A DNA stretch of 64,000 bases, taken from the NCBI GenBank assembly GCA_021324855.1, contig JAJPIG010000026.1, forward strand, positions 1 through 64,000, in the 5' to 3' direction. The notes below the pieces were generated by a model. The model was not told the DNA's origin. It searched no databases and was given only the letters and a program-made list of their open reading frames with translations. This document shows positions 27,691-36,762 of this stretch, piece by piece (the first letter of the stretch is position 1; every line of letters starts with the position of its first letter). The stretch comes from Pseudomonadota bacterium (lineage in GTDB: Bacteria > Desulfobacterota > Binatia > Binatales > Binataceae). Made by a program: the position numbers and the translations under genes.

Positions 27691-28911
27691 ATGCGTGTAA
27701 TCATCGTGGGAGCCGGGATTGGCGGACTGACGGCGGCAATCGCCCTGCGCCGCGCGGGCATCGATGTCCGCGTATTCGAGCAGGCGCCGGAACTGGGCGA
27801 GGTCGGCGCCGGCATCCAGATGAGCCCGAACGGCACGCGTATTCTGCATCGCCTGGGACTGGCCGAACCGCTTGGCCCCGTCGCCGTGCGGCCAATCGCG
27901 TCTGTTTTCCGGCGTTATGCAGACGGCCGCGAACTGGCGCGGCATCCGCTGGGTGACGATTGCGAGCGAACCTTCGGCGCGCCGTACTACAATCTTCACC
28001 GCGCCGATCTTCTGAACGTGCTTGCCGGCGCAGTGCCGAGCAATCTTGTTTACCTCAACCATCGATGCATCGGGCTCGCCCAACACGCCGACTTTGTCGA
28101 AGTAAGATTCCAGAACGGTTCCACGGCGGAGGCTGAGGTTGTCATCGGCGCCGACGGCATCCATTCCGAGGTGCGAACCGCCATCTTTGGTCCCGAATCG
28201 CCGCGTTTCTCGGGCGACATGGCATACCGCGGTCTCGTGCCGTCCGAGCGCCTAGCGCATCTGAATCTGGAGCTTACCGCCAACCTATGGTGGGGGCCGC
28301 ATCGTCATTTCGTTCACTATTTCGTCGGACCAGGGGCGCGCTACCTTAATTTCGTCGGCATCGTGCCGGCTGGCGAATGGCGGCTCGAATCCTGGACGGC
28401 GAAGGGCGAAGTTTCCGAGGCGCTCGCCGAGTTTGCGGGATTTCATCGGCAGGTCCGCGAAATGATCGCATCCGTCGACAGCATCAACCGCTGGGCGGTG
28501 TACGATCGCGATGCGCTGCCGCGATGGACCGATCGCCGCGTCACGCTGATGGGCGATGCGGCGCATGCGATGCTGCCGTACATGGCGCAAGGCGCGGTCC
28601 AGGCGATTGAGGACGCGGTGATTCTCGCGCGATGCCTCGAACACGCCGATCGGATCAGCGTCAATCTTGCCTTGCTAAAATACGAACAGATACGGAAGCC
28701 GCGCGCGACGCGCTGTCAGGAAGGTTCGCGTGCGAATCGAGTCACGTTTCACATGCCGGATGGCGAGAGTCAGCGGCGCCGCGATGCCGATCTCGGCGCG
28801 GTTTCGACCTTACCCTCGGCGCAATCGGCGTGGCTCTACGCGCACGACGTCGAAGCTGAGTTCGAGCGCGCAAACCCGGATGCCAATCAATCAGGTCCGA
28901 CGAGCAGATAA
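27691..28911 (+). CDS. FAD-dependent aromatic monooxygenase (salicylate hydroxylase-like)
   Basis: A 406-residue group A flavoprotein monooxygenase. The N-terminal dinucleotide fold is VIIVGAGIGGLTAAIALRRAGIDVRVFEQ, the DG motif that binds FAD/NAD(P)H is VIGADGIHSEVR, and the GD motif is VTLMGDAAHAMLPYMAQGA. Proteins of this group (salicylate 1-hydroxylase, 3- and 6-hydroxybenzoate or nicotinate hydroxylases) insert one oxygen atom next to a phenolic group. The substrate cannot be predicted. The region between 28700 and 28911 is less conserved but in frame. No regulator is adjacent. Confidence 0.88.
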   Translation: MRVIIVGAGIGGLTAAIALRRAGIDVRVFEQAPELGEVGAGIQMSPNGTRILHRLGLAEPLGPVAVRPIASVFRRYADGRELARHPLGDDCERTFGAPYYNLHRADLLNVLAGAVPSNLVYLNHRCIGLAQHADFVEVRFQNGSTAEAEVVIGADGIHSEVRTAIFGPESPRFSGDMAYRGLVPSERLAHLNLELTANLWWGPHRHFVHYFVGPGARYLNFVGIVPAGEWRLESWTAKGEVSEALAEFAGFHRQVREMIASVDSINRWAVYDRDALPRWTDRRVTLMGDAAHAMLPYMAQGAVQAIEDAVILARCLEHADRISVNLALLKYEQIRKPRATRCQEGSRANRVTFHMPDGESQRRRDADLGAVSTLPSAQSAWLYAHDVEAEFERANPDANQSGPTSR

Positions 28912-29129
28912 CGCGTAGCGGAATCCGCTCCTGCTCCATTGCGCAGAGCGCCGGATCGACGAACACGCGCGGACTCACCGCGCATCGCTCGAGATCGACC
29001 AAATTGTTCCAATCAACCGGTTGTGAACCACGCATCGTGTCCAATTCCGCAAGCGCGCAAAAGTCTCGCCCTTACCAGGTCCGCGACCGGCAAATTGTCA
29101 AACGGTGGCTGTTGAAGCGTTCCGTGTCC

Positions 29130-29540
29130 TCAAATTTTTGCTTTCGGGTATCGTCGGCGCATCCAGGCGACAAACTTTTCCGGCACGCTCATCGTCGACA
29201 GCCGCCCCTGCCGGACGAGCGCCCAATCTTCGAACTGTTTCGACTGCTTGATCTCGGCAAGGGTGGTCGGCGGCGTGAGACGTTCGGCGAATTCCAGCTC
29301 GACCACTGCGGATTTCGGATTTTTCGGATCTTCACGCGGCTCGGATTTCACGATCGCGAGGCCGACCACGCTGGAGACGCCGCCGCTGTGATAGATGAAG
29401 ACGCGATCGCCCGGCCGCATCGCGCGAATCGCGCGCACCGCCTGCGGGTTGGTAACGCCGTCCCAGGTAGTACGCCGCTCGCGTTCGAGATCATCGATCG
29501 AGTAGGCGCCAGGCTCGGTCTTGGCGAGAAAATAGTTCAT
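29130..29540 (-). CDS. EVE domain protein
   Basis: A 136-residue protein matching the EVE domain of the PUA-like superfamily (thymocyte nuclear protein 1 type): MNYFLAKTEPGAYSIDDL, TTWDGVTNPQAVRAIRAMRPGDRVFIYHSG and VVGLAIVKSEPREDPKNP, ending FVAWMRRRYPKAK. Such proteins bind modified bases such as 5-methylcytosine in DNA or modified RNA. The frame continues upstream antisense to the next gene, but the ATG at 29540 has a GAGGAT ribosome-binding site and begins exactly at the domain. It stands alone. Confidence 0.9.
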   Translation of the reverse strand: MNYFLAKTEPGAYSIDDLERERRTTWDGVTNPQAVRAIRAMRPGDRVFIYHSGGVSSVVGLAIVKSEPREDPKNPKSAVVELEFAERLTPPTTLAEIKQSKQFEDWALVRQGRLSTMSVPEKFVAWMRRRYPKAKI

Positions 29541-29798
29541 CGGTGCATCCTCTTTCGCCGCAGATTCGCGATACCGGTAATAACACATCGAAAGCGATAG
29601 CGGGGTGTCGGCCGTCTGCTCGCGGATCGCGCGACATCCCACCGACGCACGAGGATTGGCCGCGGACGCTCGACGAACTGGAGGCGCGGCAAGAATCGAC
29701 GAGACTCCGACAGCGTAGAACCTTCGCTGCTCTCGCGGAAATACATTTTGAAGTGTAGGTTCGATTGAGATGGAACGATTTTCGGCAGAGAGGGTTTT

Positions 29799-30767
29799 GT
29801 GAAGGCGATCGTATTCGAAAAGACCGGCGACGCCGGCGTGATGCATCCGGCAGAAATGCCCATTCCAGAGCTTCGTCCGGGGATGGTCCTGATACGCGTT
29901 TACGCCGCGGGCATCAACTTCGCCGATACGTTCTTCATCCGCGGCGAATACATGATTAAGCCGACCCTGCCGGATATCCCAGGGCTCGAGGCGGCGGGAA
30001 TCATCGAGGCGGCAGCGCCGGACGTGAAGGCCCTGAAACCCGGGATGCGGGTGACGGCGTTCGCCCGCAAAAGCTACGCCGAATACTGCGTCGCGCCGGC
30101 CGCCGGCGTCATCCCGATCCCGGATTTCATGAGTTTCGAACAGGCCGCGGCATTTCCGATCCAGGTGCTTACCGCGTGGCATTTGCTGCACACCGCGTAT
30201 CGGACCGAACCCGGCAACACCGTGGTGATCCATTCGGCGGCCGGCGGCGTTGGCCTGACAGCTATTCAGATTGCGAAAGCGGCCGGCGCGCGGGTCATCG
30301 GCACGGTCTCGAACGATGCGAAAGCCGCGATCGCAAAGCAATACGGCGCAGACGAGGTGATCAACTACACGACGCACGACTTTGCGGCCGAAACGATGCG
30401 ACTGACCGACGGGCGCGGCGCCGACTTGGTCCTCGATGCAATCGGGAAGCCGACTTTCGAAAAGGGCCTGGGATGCCTCGCGGCGTTGGGGCAGATCGTG
30501 CTTTACGGGCGCGCCGGCGGTTCGCCGGAGCCCGTGAATCCGCTTGCGCTGTTCGGAAAATCGCTGCGGATGTCGGCGTTCGCGCTGCCGACCGTGCTTC
30601 CGATCCCGCATCTGATGCGCGCCGGAGTCGAGGGGTCGTTCGCTCTGATACGCGATGGGAAACTCAAGATTCATATCGGCAGGACGTTCCCACTGGCGCA
30701 GGCCGTCGAGGCGCATCGCTTTCTCGAATCGCGCGACTCGACCGGAAAACTCCTGCTGATACCCTAG
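29799..30767 (+). CDS. NADPH:quinone oxidoreductase-type zinc-less alcohol dehydrogenase
   Basis: A 322-residue medium-chain dehydrogenase/reductase of the quinone oxidoreductase group. GTG start. The N-terminal GroES-like fold has GINFADTFFIRGEYMIKPTLPDIPGLEAAGII, and the cofactor site is VVIHSAAGGVGLTAIQIAKAAGARVIGTVS; the end is LESRDSTGKLLLIP. The Cys/His zinc ligands of alcohol dehydrogenases are lacking, as usual for this subfamily. It reduces quinones or enoyl compounds with NADPH. Its start region is divergent to the EVE gene. Confidence 0.9.
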   Translation: MKAIVFEKTGDAGVMHPAEMPIPELRPGMVLIRVYAAGINFADTFFIRGEYMIKPTLPDIPGLEAAGIIEAAAPDVKALKPGMRVTAFARKSYAEYCVAPAAGVIPIPDFMSFEQAAAFPIQVLTAWHLLHTAYRTEPGNTVVIHSAAGGVGLTAIQIAKAAGARVIGTVSNDAKAAIAKQYGADEVINYTTHDFAAETMRLTDGRGADLVLDAIGKPTFEKGLGCLAALGQIVLYGRAGGSPEPVNPLALFGKSLRMSAFALPTVLPIPHLMRAGVEGSFALIRDGKLKIHIGRTFPLAQAVEAHRFLESRDSTGKLLLIP

Positions 30768-30817
30768 CGAGCGTCATGGCTGGCATCTGAGGGCGTTTGA
30801 TCGCGGCGAGTTAGCCG

Positions 30818-32164
30818 ATGGCGGGTCGTTTACGCTGTGTGATTCTCGGGGCCGCGGGACGTGATTTCCACGATTTTCAGATGTTTTTCCGCGACCGCGC
30901 CGAGTTCCAGGTGATGGCTTTTACCGCCGCGCAGATCCCGTTTATCGAGAGCCGTGTGTTCCCCAAAGAGTTGGCGGGGCCGCTCTACAACGACGATATC
31001 CCGATTTACTCCGAGGATGAGTTGCCGGTACTCATAGGAAATCTCGGCATTGATTTCGTGTTCCTCGCGTACAGCGATCTTGCGCACGAAGAGGTGATGC
31101 ATAAGGCAAGTCTGGTGCAGGCTTGCGGAGCCGGCTTTGCGCTGCTTGGTCCTCATCTGACACAGCTTCAGAGCCGTTTGCCGGTCGTAACCGTGACCGG
31201 CGTTCGCACGGGCGTGGGCAAGAGCCCGTTATCCCAGGCGATCGCGCGCGACCAGACAGCGCGGGGTCGGCGAATTGCGGTGCTAAGACATCCGATGCCA
31301 TACGGCGATCTGCGAAAGCAGAGGGTGCTGCGTTACGCGAGCAAGGCCGACCTCGAGTTGCACGGGTGCACGATCGAAGAGCGCGAGGAGTACACACCCT
31401 ACCTTGAAAAGGGAATCGCTGTCTTCGCCGGCATCGACTATAGGGCCATCCTTGCCGAAGCTGAAAAAGAGGCGGAAGTTATACTGTGGGATGGCGGTAA
31501 TAATGACTACCCCTTCATCCGGCCCGATCTCTCCATCGTTGTGCTTGATGCACTTCGTCCCGGTCACGAGACGCAATATTTCCCGGGTGAGACGAATTTG
31601 CGCTCCGCTGACGTGCTGGTCTTGAACAAGACATCGAGCGCGACCTCACAAGCGCTTGGCCTCATCCGTAAACACGCTGCTCAACTGAACCCTAAAGCGA
31701 AGATTCTTCTGGCCGATCTTGTCGTAAGCCTTGAATCTCAGTCTTCATTATCCGGAAAACGCGTTGTTGTAATCGAGGATGGACCAACTCTGACCCACGG
31801 CGGGATGGCGTTCGGAGCCGGCGCCGTGGCAGCGCGCGCCGCGGGTGCAGAAATCATCGATCCACATCGATTCGCGGTCGGCAGCATTGCTGAAGCTTAC
31901 AGAAAATACTCGCAGATAGGGCCAGTGGTGCCGGCGCTCGGCTACTCTGATGTGCAGCGTAACGAACTCGAGGAAACGATCCGCCGCACCAAAGCTGACT
32001 TGGTGATCGATGCGAGTCCTGCGCGCCTCGATTGGGCGCTCCGAATCGAGATACCCGTGGTTCGCGTCCGGTATCGATTCGAACAGACGTTTGGTCCATC
32101 AATCTTCGATCTGGTTGAGGACATGATTCAAACGCACATTAGGTCGATGAGCGAATTTTCGTAA
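30818..32164 (+). CDS. COG2403 GTPase-like protein (cyclic 2,3-diphosphoglycerate synthetase family)
   Basis: A 448-residue protein with an N-terminal Rossmann-like part (CVILGAAGRDFHDFQMFFRD, then PIYSEDELPVLI) and a P-loop NTPase domain starting at VVTVTGVRTGVGKSPLSQAI, followed by ILWDGGNNDYPFIRPDLSIVVLDALRPGHE. The overall pattern matches proteins named after cyclic 2,3-diphosphoglycerate synthetase of hyperthermophilic methanogens. Most bacterial members have not been tested and the thermolithoprotectant role is unlikely here. It is separated by 50 bases from the quinone oxidoreductase gene and has a Gly-rich end of unknown role. Confidence 0.8.
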   Translation: MAGRLRCVILGAAGRDFHDFQMFFRDRAEFQVMAFTAAQIPFIESRVFPKELAGPLYNDDIPIYSEDELPVLIGNLGIDFVFLAYSDLAHEEVMHKASLVQACGAGFALLGPHLTQLQSRLPVVTVTGVRTGVGKSPLSQAIARDQTARGRRIAVLRHPMPYGDLRKQRVLRYASKADLELHGCTIEEREEYTPYLEKGIAVFAGIDYRAILAEAEKEAEVILWDGGNNDYPFIRPDLSIVVLDALRPGHETQYFPGETNLRSADVLVLNKTSSATSQALGLIRKHAAQLNPKAKILLADLVVSLESQSSLSGKRVVVIEDGPTLTHGGMAFGAGAVAARAAGAEIIDPHRFAVGSIAEAYRKYSQIGPVVPALGYSDVQRNELEETIRRTKADLVIDASPARLDWALRIEIPVVRVRYRFEQTFGPSIFDLVEDMIQTHIRSMSEFS

Positions 32165-32193
32165 CTCAGGCGCGAGAGCCGTCAGGCACCCGA

Positions 32194-33252
32194 TCAGCGG
32201 CCGGCCGCGGCGGGCTGCCTGATAAACTCCGGCATAATCCTGGTTGCGAAAAGATCGAATGATTGGCGCGCCTGGGCGGCGGTCAGGTTGCCCCACGCGA
32301 AGGTTAACACCATGTAATCGACGCCGGTCTCTTCGATACACTGCGCAATTTCGTCCCGCACGCGCGCAGCGCTTCCGACAAAAATTGCCCTGCCCTCGCG
32401 ATATGCTTCGTACTCCGGCGGGAAGGCGAGCACCGTAGTATTAAACTGACGCCACAAATGCTCGATGTTATCGTAAAAGACCTGGTAGGCACTGCGGGCA
32501 ATCTGCTCAGCTTCCTTGTCGTTCGGCGCGATATAGACGTGTCGGGTTGTGCCGACACGCGGCGTGAGGATATTCGGATTCAGATCAAGCTCGGTATGTG
32601 CGCTATCCTTTAGATTTTCCCGATAAACCTCATTGGCGCGCTTCACCAGACTCAGCGAACCGAGTGTCACTACATGCATGCGATGGGATGCGGCGTGGCG
32701 CGCGCTCTGCTCGGTAATCGCACCATACCAGAAGCCGGGATGCGGCCGCTGCACCGGATGGAGCGCGACAGGAACATCATCATATCGGTAGACCGGCCCG
32801 CGATGCGTCAGCCGTTCGCCGGCGAGGCCCTTGACGATCACTCTCAAGGCATCATCGTAGATGTCGCGCCGGTCGTAAAAGGGGGTTCGAAAAATCGCGA
32901 GTTCGAAGGGCGAAACGCCTGCGCCAACGCCTATCTCAGCACGCCCGTTGCTAAGGTTGTCGAGCATCGCAATTTCTTCGACCAGACGAAGCGGATTGTA
33001 GAACGGCAGGAGATAGACCAGCGTGCCGAGCCGAAGCTTTCGGGTGTGTTGAGCAGCCGCGGTTAGAAACAGATTCGGCGATGGCGCCATCCCCAGCGGG
33101 GTCGCGTGATGCTGCGCCAGGTGATAGCCCCATATGCCTGCGCGGTCGTATTCCTCGAGCAGACGCAGGCGCTCGTTGTAAAGTTCCGGCAGACTGGAGT
33201 TCCCGCTGGTACGCTCGATATGGTCGAAAACTCCGAAAGCTAACTCGTTCAT
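32194..33252 (-). CDS. LLM-class flavin-dependent oxidoreductase (bacterial luciferase-like)
   Basis: A 352-residue luciferase-like monooxygenase TIM barrel: FGVFDHIERTSGNSSLPELYNERLRLLEEYDRAGIWGYHLAQHHATPLGMAPSPNLFL, LRLGTLVYLLPFYNPLRLVEEIAMLDNLSNGRAEIGVGAGVSP and the late VGSAARVRDEIAQCIEETGVDYM. These enzymes use reduced FMN from a separate reductase to oxygenate a substrate. It is the last gene of the minus-strand operon led by the sigma-54 promoter at 35186-35201 (81-base gap to the Rieske gene). A second LLM gene sits in the divergent operon (42879-44117). Confidence 0.9.
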   Translation of the reverse strand: MNELAFGVFDHIERTSGNSSLPELYNERLRLLEEYDRAGIWGYHLAQHHATPLGMAPSPNLFLTAAAQHTRKLRLGTLVYLLPFYNPLRLVEEIAMLDNLSNGRAEIGVGAGVSPFELAIFRTPFYDRRDIYDDALRVIVKGLAGERLTHRGPVYRYDDVPVALHPVQRPHPGFWYGAITEQSARHAASHRMHVVTLGSLSLVKRANEVYRENLKDSAHTELDLNPNILTPRVGTTRHVYIAPNDKEAEQIARSAYQVFYDNIEHLWRQFNTTVLAFPPEYEAYREGRAIFVGSAARVRDEIAQCIEETGVDYMVLTFAWGNLTAAQARQSFDLFATRIMPEFIRQPAAAGR

Positions 33253-33333
33253 CGCTTCACTCCCGAAGCTTCGCTACTGAGGACTCTCGGCTTCGAGACC
33301 CCGTTTTTGAGTGGTAGGCACGCACAAAGGCGA

Positions 33334-34524
33334 CTAAGGTTCCTCGCAAATACGCGGCGCTTCCTGGATACCGCGGTTGAAGCGCGACACCGCCTTGCGC
33401 CATGCGACTAGCGCATTATCGAACATGCAGAGCACTTCCTCGTCCCAGCCGGCGTTGTCTTCATAGAATTTCTGCATGCTCTCGCGCGCGAACAGGTCTG
33501 CGTCATTGAACCCACGCAAGCCGATTGGTTCGAAGAAGCCGTTGTAAAGCGATTCGGCCGCGCTCCGTTCATCTTCGTTGCGGCACGGACCGACCACGAC
33601 CTCCCAGTATTCGTGATGCTTGTCGTCCGTCGGGATGTACCATTCGAGCTGCGACCAACCGGGAATCGGCCAGTGTTCGACCTGCAGCAGACCCGGCAGC
33701 ACGGTCGAGACTCGGAAGTAGTAGGGCTTCTTCCCCTTCGCCTTCATCTTGACGAGCGGATTTTCGAGGATCGGTTTCCAGGCACCCTCGCGGTTGTACA
33801 TGCACATGATGCCCTTGGGGCCATCGGGCTCATCAATGAACCGCACGGCATCCTCTCGCACCGGTTCTACTCCGATTGGTATCAGCCGGTCCTGGCTGTT
33901 CACCATCATACTGTCCCAGTGAATCAGCAGATGGCCCGGATCGTAGCCGTTCTCGACTGCGAGCCGCCAATTGGCTTTGCCGGTGCGATGGATGCCGCGA
34001 ACGAATACGTCAGGGTCGAGCAGATGCTTGACCGGGTTGGGATCGTCGGTAATGCGAAGCGGCAGGTCGGAACTCAACGGCGGAACCGGCTTATAGTTTT
34101 CGTCGCCGACAAAGACGAAGATAATTCCGGCCACCTCCTGGACCGGATAAGTCCGGATTCGAACCCGCCCGATGTTCTGATCATCCGGACATCCGGCGAT
34201 GGTCTTCAGTACGCCATCGTCGAGTCCGAAGCTGAAGCCGTGATACCAACAGGTCATCAAATCATCGGTCAGAACCATCGGTTTGCCTGAGAGCTTGACG
34301 CCGCGGTGGGGGCAGCGGTTCTGCATCGCGTAGGTCTTGCCCTTCGCGCGCCGCAGCGCAATTTCGTGCCCGGCGATCAGGACACCTTTAACCTGATTCT
34401 CACCCAGTTCGTTGCTGAACAGCGCCGGATACCAGTGGTTTTTGAGACCCCACACCGCTTCGATATAAGGCGCATACTGCCTGCTCGGCGAGACTCGGGC
34501 ACTCGTCCTCTGCGCAAGGGCCAT
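33334..34524 (-). CDS. Rieske ring-hydroxylating oxygenase, alpha subunit type
   Basis: A 396-residue oxygenase. The Rieske [2Fe-2S] ligands are C71, H73, C92 and H95 (RCPHRGVKL and CWYHGFSFG). The catalytic domain has the mononuclear-iron segment ENGYDPGHLLIHWDSM with two His, and the conserved bridge Asp. Such enzymes add oxygen to aromatic rings or demethylate O/N-methyl groups; this one groups with the three-subunit-independent (alpha-only) type since no beta subunit follows. It lies downstream of a VOC gene and upstream of an LLM gene. An electron-transfer ferredoxin/reductase is not encoded in the window. Confidence 0.9.
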   Translation of the reverse strand: MALAQRTSARVSPSRQYAPYIEAVWGLKNHWYPALFSNELGENQVKGVLIAGHEIALRRAKGKTYAMQNRCPHRGVKLSGKPMVLTDDLMTCWYHGFSFGLDDGVLKTIAGCPDDQNIGRVRIRTYPVQEVAGIIFVFVGDENYKPVPPLSSDLPLRITDDPNPVKHLLDPDVFVRGIHRTGKANWRLAVENGYDPGHLLIHWDSMMVNSQDRLIPIGVEPVREDAVRFIDEPDGPKGIMCMYNREGAWKPILENPLVKMKAKGKKPYYFRVSTVLPGLLQVEHWPIPGWSQLEWYIPTDDKHHEYWEVVVGPCRNEDERSAAESLYNGFFEPIGLRGFNDADLFARESMQKFYEDNAGWDEEVLCMFDNALVAWRKAVSRFNRGIQEAPRICEEP

Positions 34525-34596
34525 TTAGTTCCTCCTCGGATAAATCCGATTTGCTTGGAGTTGCTTCAAATTCGCGATGTTCAGCCCGACCACTGG

Positions 34597-35142
34597 CTAC
34601 CTCTCAGCGGGTATATCGATGTTTTGGGCCGCCAAGTCCTCTTTGCGCATAATTCCCGTGTCACCGTACAGCCGGACCTGCGATCGGATTTCAGCCATCA
34701 GTTCAGCCGGGGACTGCTCAAGGTTGACCTTTATTCCGAAGGGCTGGCGCGCTTTGAGGCCGGTGGCGCAATAAATCTCGCAACGATTTCCCTCGGGATC
34801 GTAGAAATAGATGCCGACCGCGTTACCGTGCGAGAGAACGACGTCGAACCTGACCCCCTGTTCCTTGAACCGCCGGTAGTATCCGATAACATCTTCGAGC
34901 GTTTCGCAGCGAAATGAGACCTGCTGCACGACCCGAGCCTCCGGCCCGACGTTGCGGCCGCCGCATAGCAGGAGCTCGTGATGCTCTGCCTCGGGCCTTG
35001 CGCTCATGAAGACCATGCCCATTTCCGGGTCTTCATCGGTCACCTTCAGCCCCAGGGTATCGCGGTAAAACGCCTTCTCCTTTTGAAGGTCTTGTACATG
35101 CAGACCTACGTGGCCGAGCTTCGATATCGAGGGTGTCACCAT
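34597..35142 (-). CDS. VOC-family dioxygenase/glyoxalase-like protein
   Basis: A 181-residue single-to-double vicinal oxygen chelate protein: KLGHVGLHVQDLQKEKAFYRDTLGLKV contains the first metal-ligand His, and VGIYFYDPEGNRCEIYCATGL carries the Glu of the second motif. Members are extradiol dioxygenases, glyoxalases, epimerases and resistance proteins; the small size and context suggest an extradiol-type or accessory ring-cleavage protein. The ATG at 35142 has GGGAG at good spacing; an upstream Met at 35172 would put ten unconserved residues in front. It is the first gene of the minus operon, below the candidate sigma-54 promoter. Confidence 0.85.
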   Translation of the reverse strand: MVTPSISKLGHVGLHVQDLQKEKAFYRDTLGLKVTDEDPEMGMVFMSARPEAEHHELLLCGGRNVGPEARVVQQVSFRCETLEDVIGYYRRFKEQGVRFDVVLSHGNAVGIYFYDPEGNRCEIYCATGLKARQPFGIKVNLEQSPAELMAEIRSQVRLYGDTGIMRKEDLAAQNIDIPAER

Positions 35143-35185
35143 CGTGGTTGTTCTCCCTGCTTGGCGGAGCATCGAGTGTTCATGA

Positions 35186-35201
35186 CGCGAAAGTTATGCC
35201 A
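35186..35201 (-). promoter_or_regulatory. Candidate sigma-54 promoter for the minus operon
   Basis: TGGCATAACTTTCGCG on the minus strand matches the -24/-12 consensus TGGCACG-N4-TTGCW at most positions, with the GG and GC dinucleotides exactly ten bases apart. It lies 44 bases upstream of the VOC start codon and next to a sigma-54 activator gene. It is a sequence prediction only. Confidence 0.6.
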
Positions 35202-35227
35202 TTCACCTTCGACATCAATGCGCTAAG

Positions 35228-36733
35228 ATGGGTTCCATTGTGGAACCGGTCTATTTCGGCCTCGTCTGGAAACATGAACTGGAACTGCTCAAACCGCTGC
35301 TTGAGGCGGTAAGCGGTAATCGTGACGCGGTCCTCGCCGAATGGTGGGAGCTCTACAGCCTCCACTTCGGTGATCGTCGAGCGCTCTCGCGCGCCGAATT
35401 CTTCCGGATCCACGGAGCTGATCTGGACGCCACGGTCTCCACGCTCAAGCGCGAAGCTTTCGCGGAATTCGTTACCGCCATCCGTACCATAGGCGAACAA
35501 CTGGCAGAGAAACAGGTGCCGTTCGGTGAGATCGTCGCGTCAATGCATTTGTTGGAAGAGGCGGCAATCCGCACGTTTCCTAAAACCGCGGAGCTCTCGG
35601 CCTACAGACTTTTCGATAAAGTCAGCCACTGCCGCACTGCAGTCCTTGCCGAGAGCTACTTCAAGTCGAGCTCCGCGTTAAACGTCGCCCGGGTCGAGGA
35701 CCTGGAGCGTGAAGCTGCCCAGCTACCCGTTCAGGCGCGAACTTCCTTCCACGGACTGGTCGGCGTCACGCCTGCAATGCGCGCTTTATACGAGCGGATC
35801 GAGGCAGTTGCCGGGGTACGCAGCACCGTCCTGATTGTCGGGGAAAGCGGCACGGGCAAGGAGCTGATTGCGCGGGCGATCCACGAACGGTCGCGGACGC
35901 GACACGCTCCCTTCATCGCGCTCAATTGCGCGGCGCTACCGCGGGAACTCATCGAGAGCGAGCTTTTCGGCTATAGCCGCGGCGCGTTTAGCGGTGCGAC
36001 CGGCGAATATCTTGGTCTCTTCCGGGCCGCGGATCGCGGGACGCTTTTCCTCGACGAGATCACCGAAATGAGCGCTGCAACCCAGAGCAAACTCCTGCGC
36101 GCACTCCAGGAGCATACGGTACGCCCGATCGGCTCGACGCGCGAGATTCGCGTGGATACGCGAGTTATCGCCTCGACCAACCGCGATCCGGCCGAGGCCG
36201 TGCGGGAAGGCCATCTCCGGGAGGATCTCTATTATCGTCTGGGCGTGAACATCCTGAGGGCCCCACCGTTGCGCGAGCGCCTGGCAGACATCCCGCTGCT
36301 GGTGGACCACTTCGTGTCGTTGTTCAACGAGAAATTGAGCCGCATGCCTCCGATTAGCGGCGTCGAAGCACCGGCCCTCGAAGCGATGAGCAACTACGGC
36401 TGGCCAGGAAACGTGCGCGAGCTCTCCAATGCCGTTGAACAGGCGTTTACATTCTGCCAATCGGACACGATTGCGCTAAACGATTTGCCGGCGGCGCTCT
36501 CTGAACGCAGGGCAGCCATTCCGAAGAGCCATGAACCGGAGTCCACACTTGACATGGGCGAATATCAGCGCGGCCTGATCGAACGGGCGCTGCTGCGGAC
36601 CGGCGGCAACAAGCTCAAAGCCGCCCAATTGCTGGGTATCTCCCGAAAAGGGCTTTACGACAAGCTCAAGCGGTACGGATTTGGTTCCGAACGGAAATCA
36701 GGAAGCGGGCGATCTCGCTCCACTGTAAAATAA
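35228..36733 (+). CDS. Sigma-54-dependent transcriptional activator of the aromatic cluster
   Basis: A 501-residue enhancer-binding protein. The N-terminal 165 residues (KPLLEAVSGNRDAVLAEWWELY and beyond) form a helical domain that recalls the RsbR-type N-terminal domain rather than the V4R/XylR sensor, so the signal is unknown. The AAA+ module has Walker A GESGTGKE, Walker B TLFLDEITE and the sigma-54 contact loop written GAFSGA instead of GAFTGA. The C-terminal Fis-type helix-turn-helix is GGNKLKAAQLLGISRKGLYDKLK. It stands between the two divergent operons, each having a -24/-12 promoter match, so it very probably controls both. GGTTCCattgtGGAACC at 35231-35247 overlaps its first codons and could be a binding site. 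Confidence 0.9.
   Translation: MGSIVEPVYFGLVWKHELELLKPLLEAVSGNRDAVLAEWWELYSLHFGDRRALSRAEFFRIHGADLDATVSTLKREAFAEFVTAIRTIGEQLAEKQVPFGEIVASMHLLEEAAIRTFPKTAELSAYRLFDKVSHCRTAVLAESYFKSSSALNVARVEDLEREAAQLPVQARTSFHGLVGVTPAMRALYERIEAVAGVRSTVLIVGESGTGKELIARAIHERSRTRHAPFIALNCAALPRELIESELFGYSRGAFSGATGEYLGLFRAADRGTLFLDEITEMSAATQSKLLRALQEHTVRPIGSTREIRVDTRVIASTNRDPAEAVREGHLREDLYYRLGVNILRAPPLRERLADIPLLVDHFVSLFNEKLSRMPPISGVEAPALEAMSNYGWPGNVRELSNAVEQAFTFCQSDTIALNDLPAALSERRAAIPKSHEPESTLDMGEYQRGLIERALLRTGGNKLKAAQLLGISRKGLYDKLKRYGFGSERKSGSGRSRSTVK
35231..35247. promoter_or_regulatory. Palindrome in the activator gene start
   Basis: Perfect 6-base arms GGTTCC and GGAACC spaced by five bases, lying 30 bases upstream of the -24 element of the minus operon. 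Such a dyad could be a binding site of the enhancer-binding protein acting on the minus operon and itself. Inferred from symmetry and position only. Confidence 0.35.
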
Positions 36734-36747
36734 AGTAACAGTACTTT

Positions 36748-36762
36748 TGTAACCGATTTACA
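36748..36762. promoter_or_regulatory. Inverted repeat upstream of the plus operon
   Basis: TGTAA and TTACA arms flank CCGAT, about 75 bases upstream of the -24 element at 36835. Another dyad (ACTGT...ACAGT, 36722-36742) and GCTGCGG...CCGCAGC (36804-36825) lie nearby. They are candidate upstream activator sites; no shared motif with the minus operon side was found by eye. Confidence 0.3.

Noticed and set aside
29541-30716. Upstream extension of the EVE gene on the minus strand
   Set aside because: The EVE domain begins exactly at the ATG at 29540 with a ribosome-binding site; the rest is antisense to the quinone oxidoreductase.
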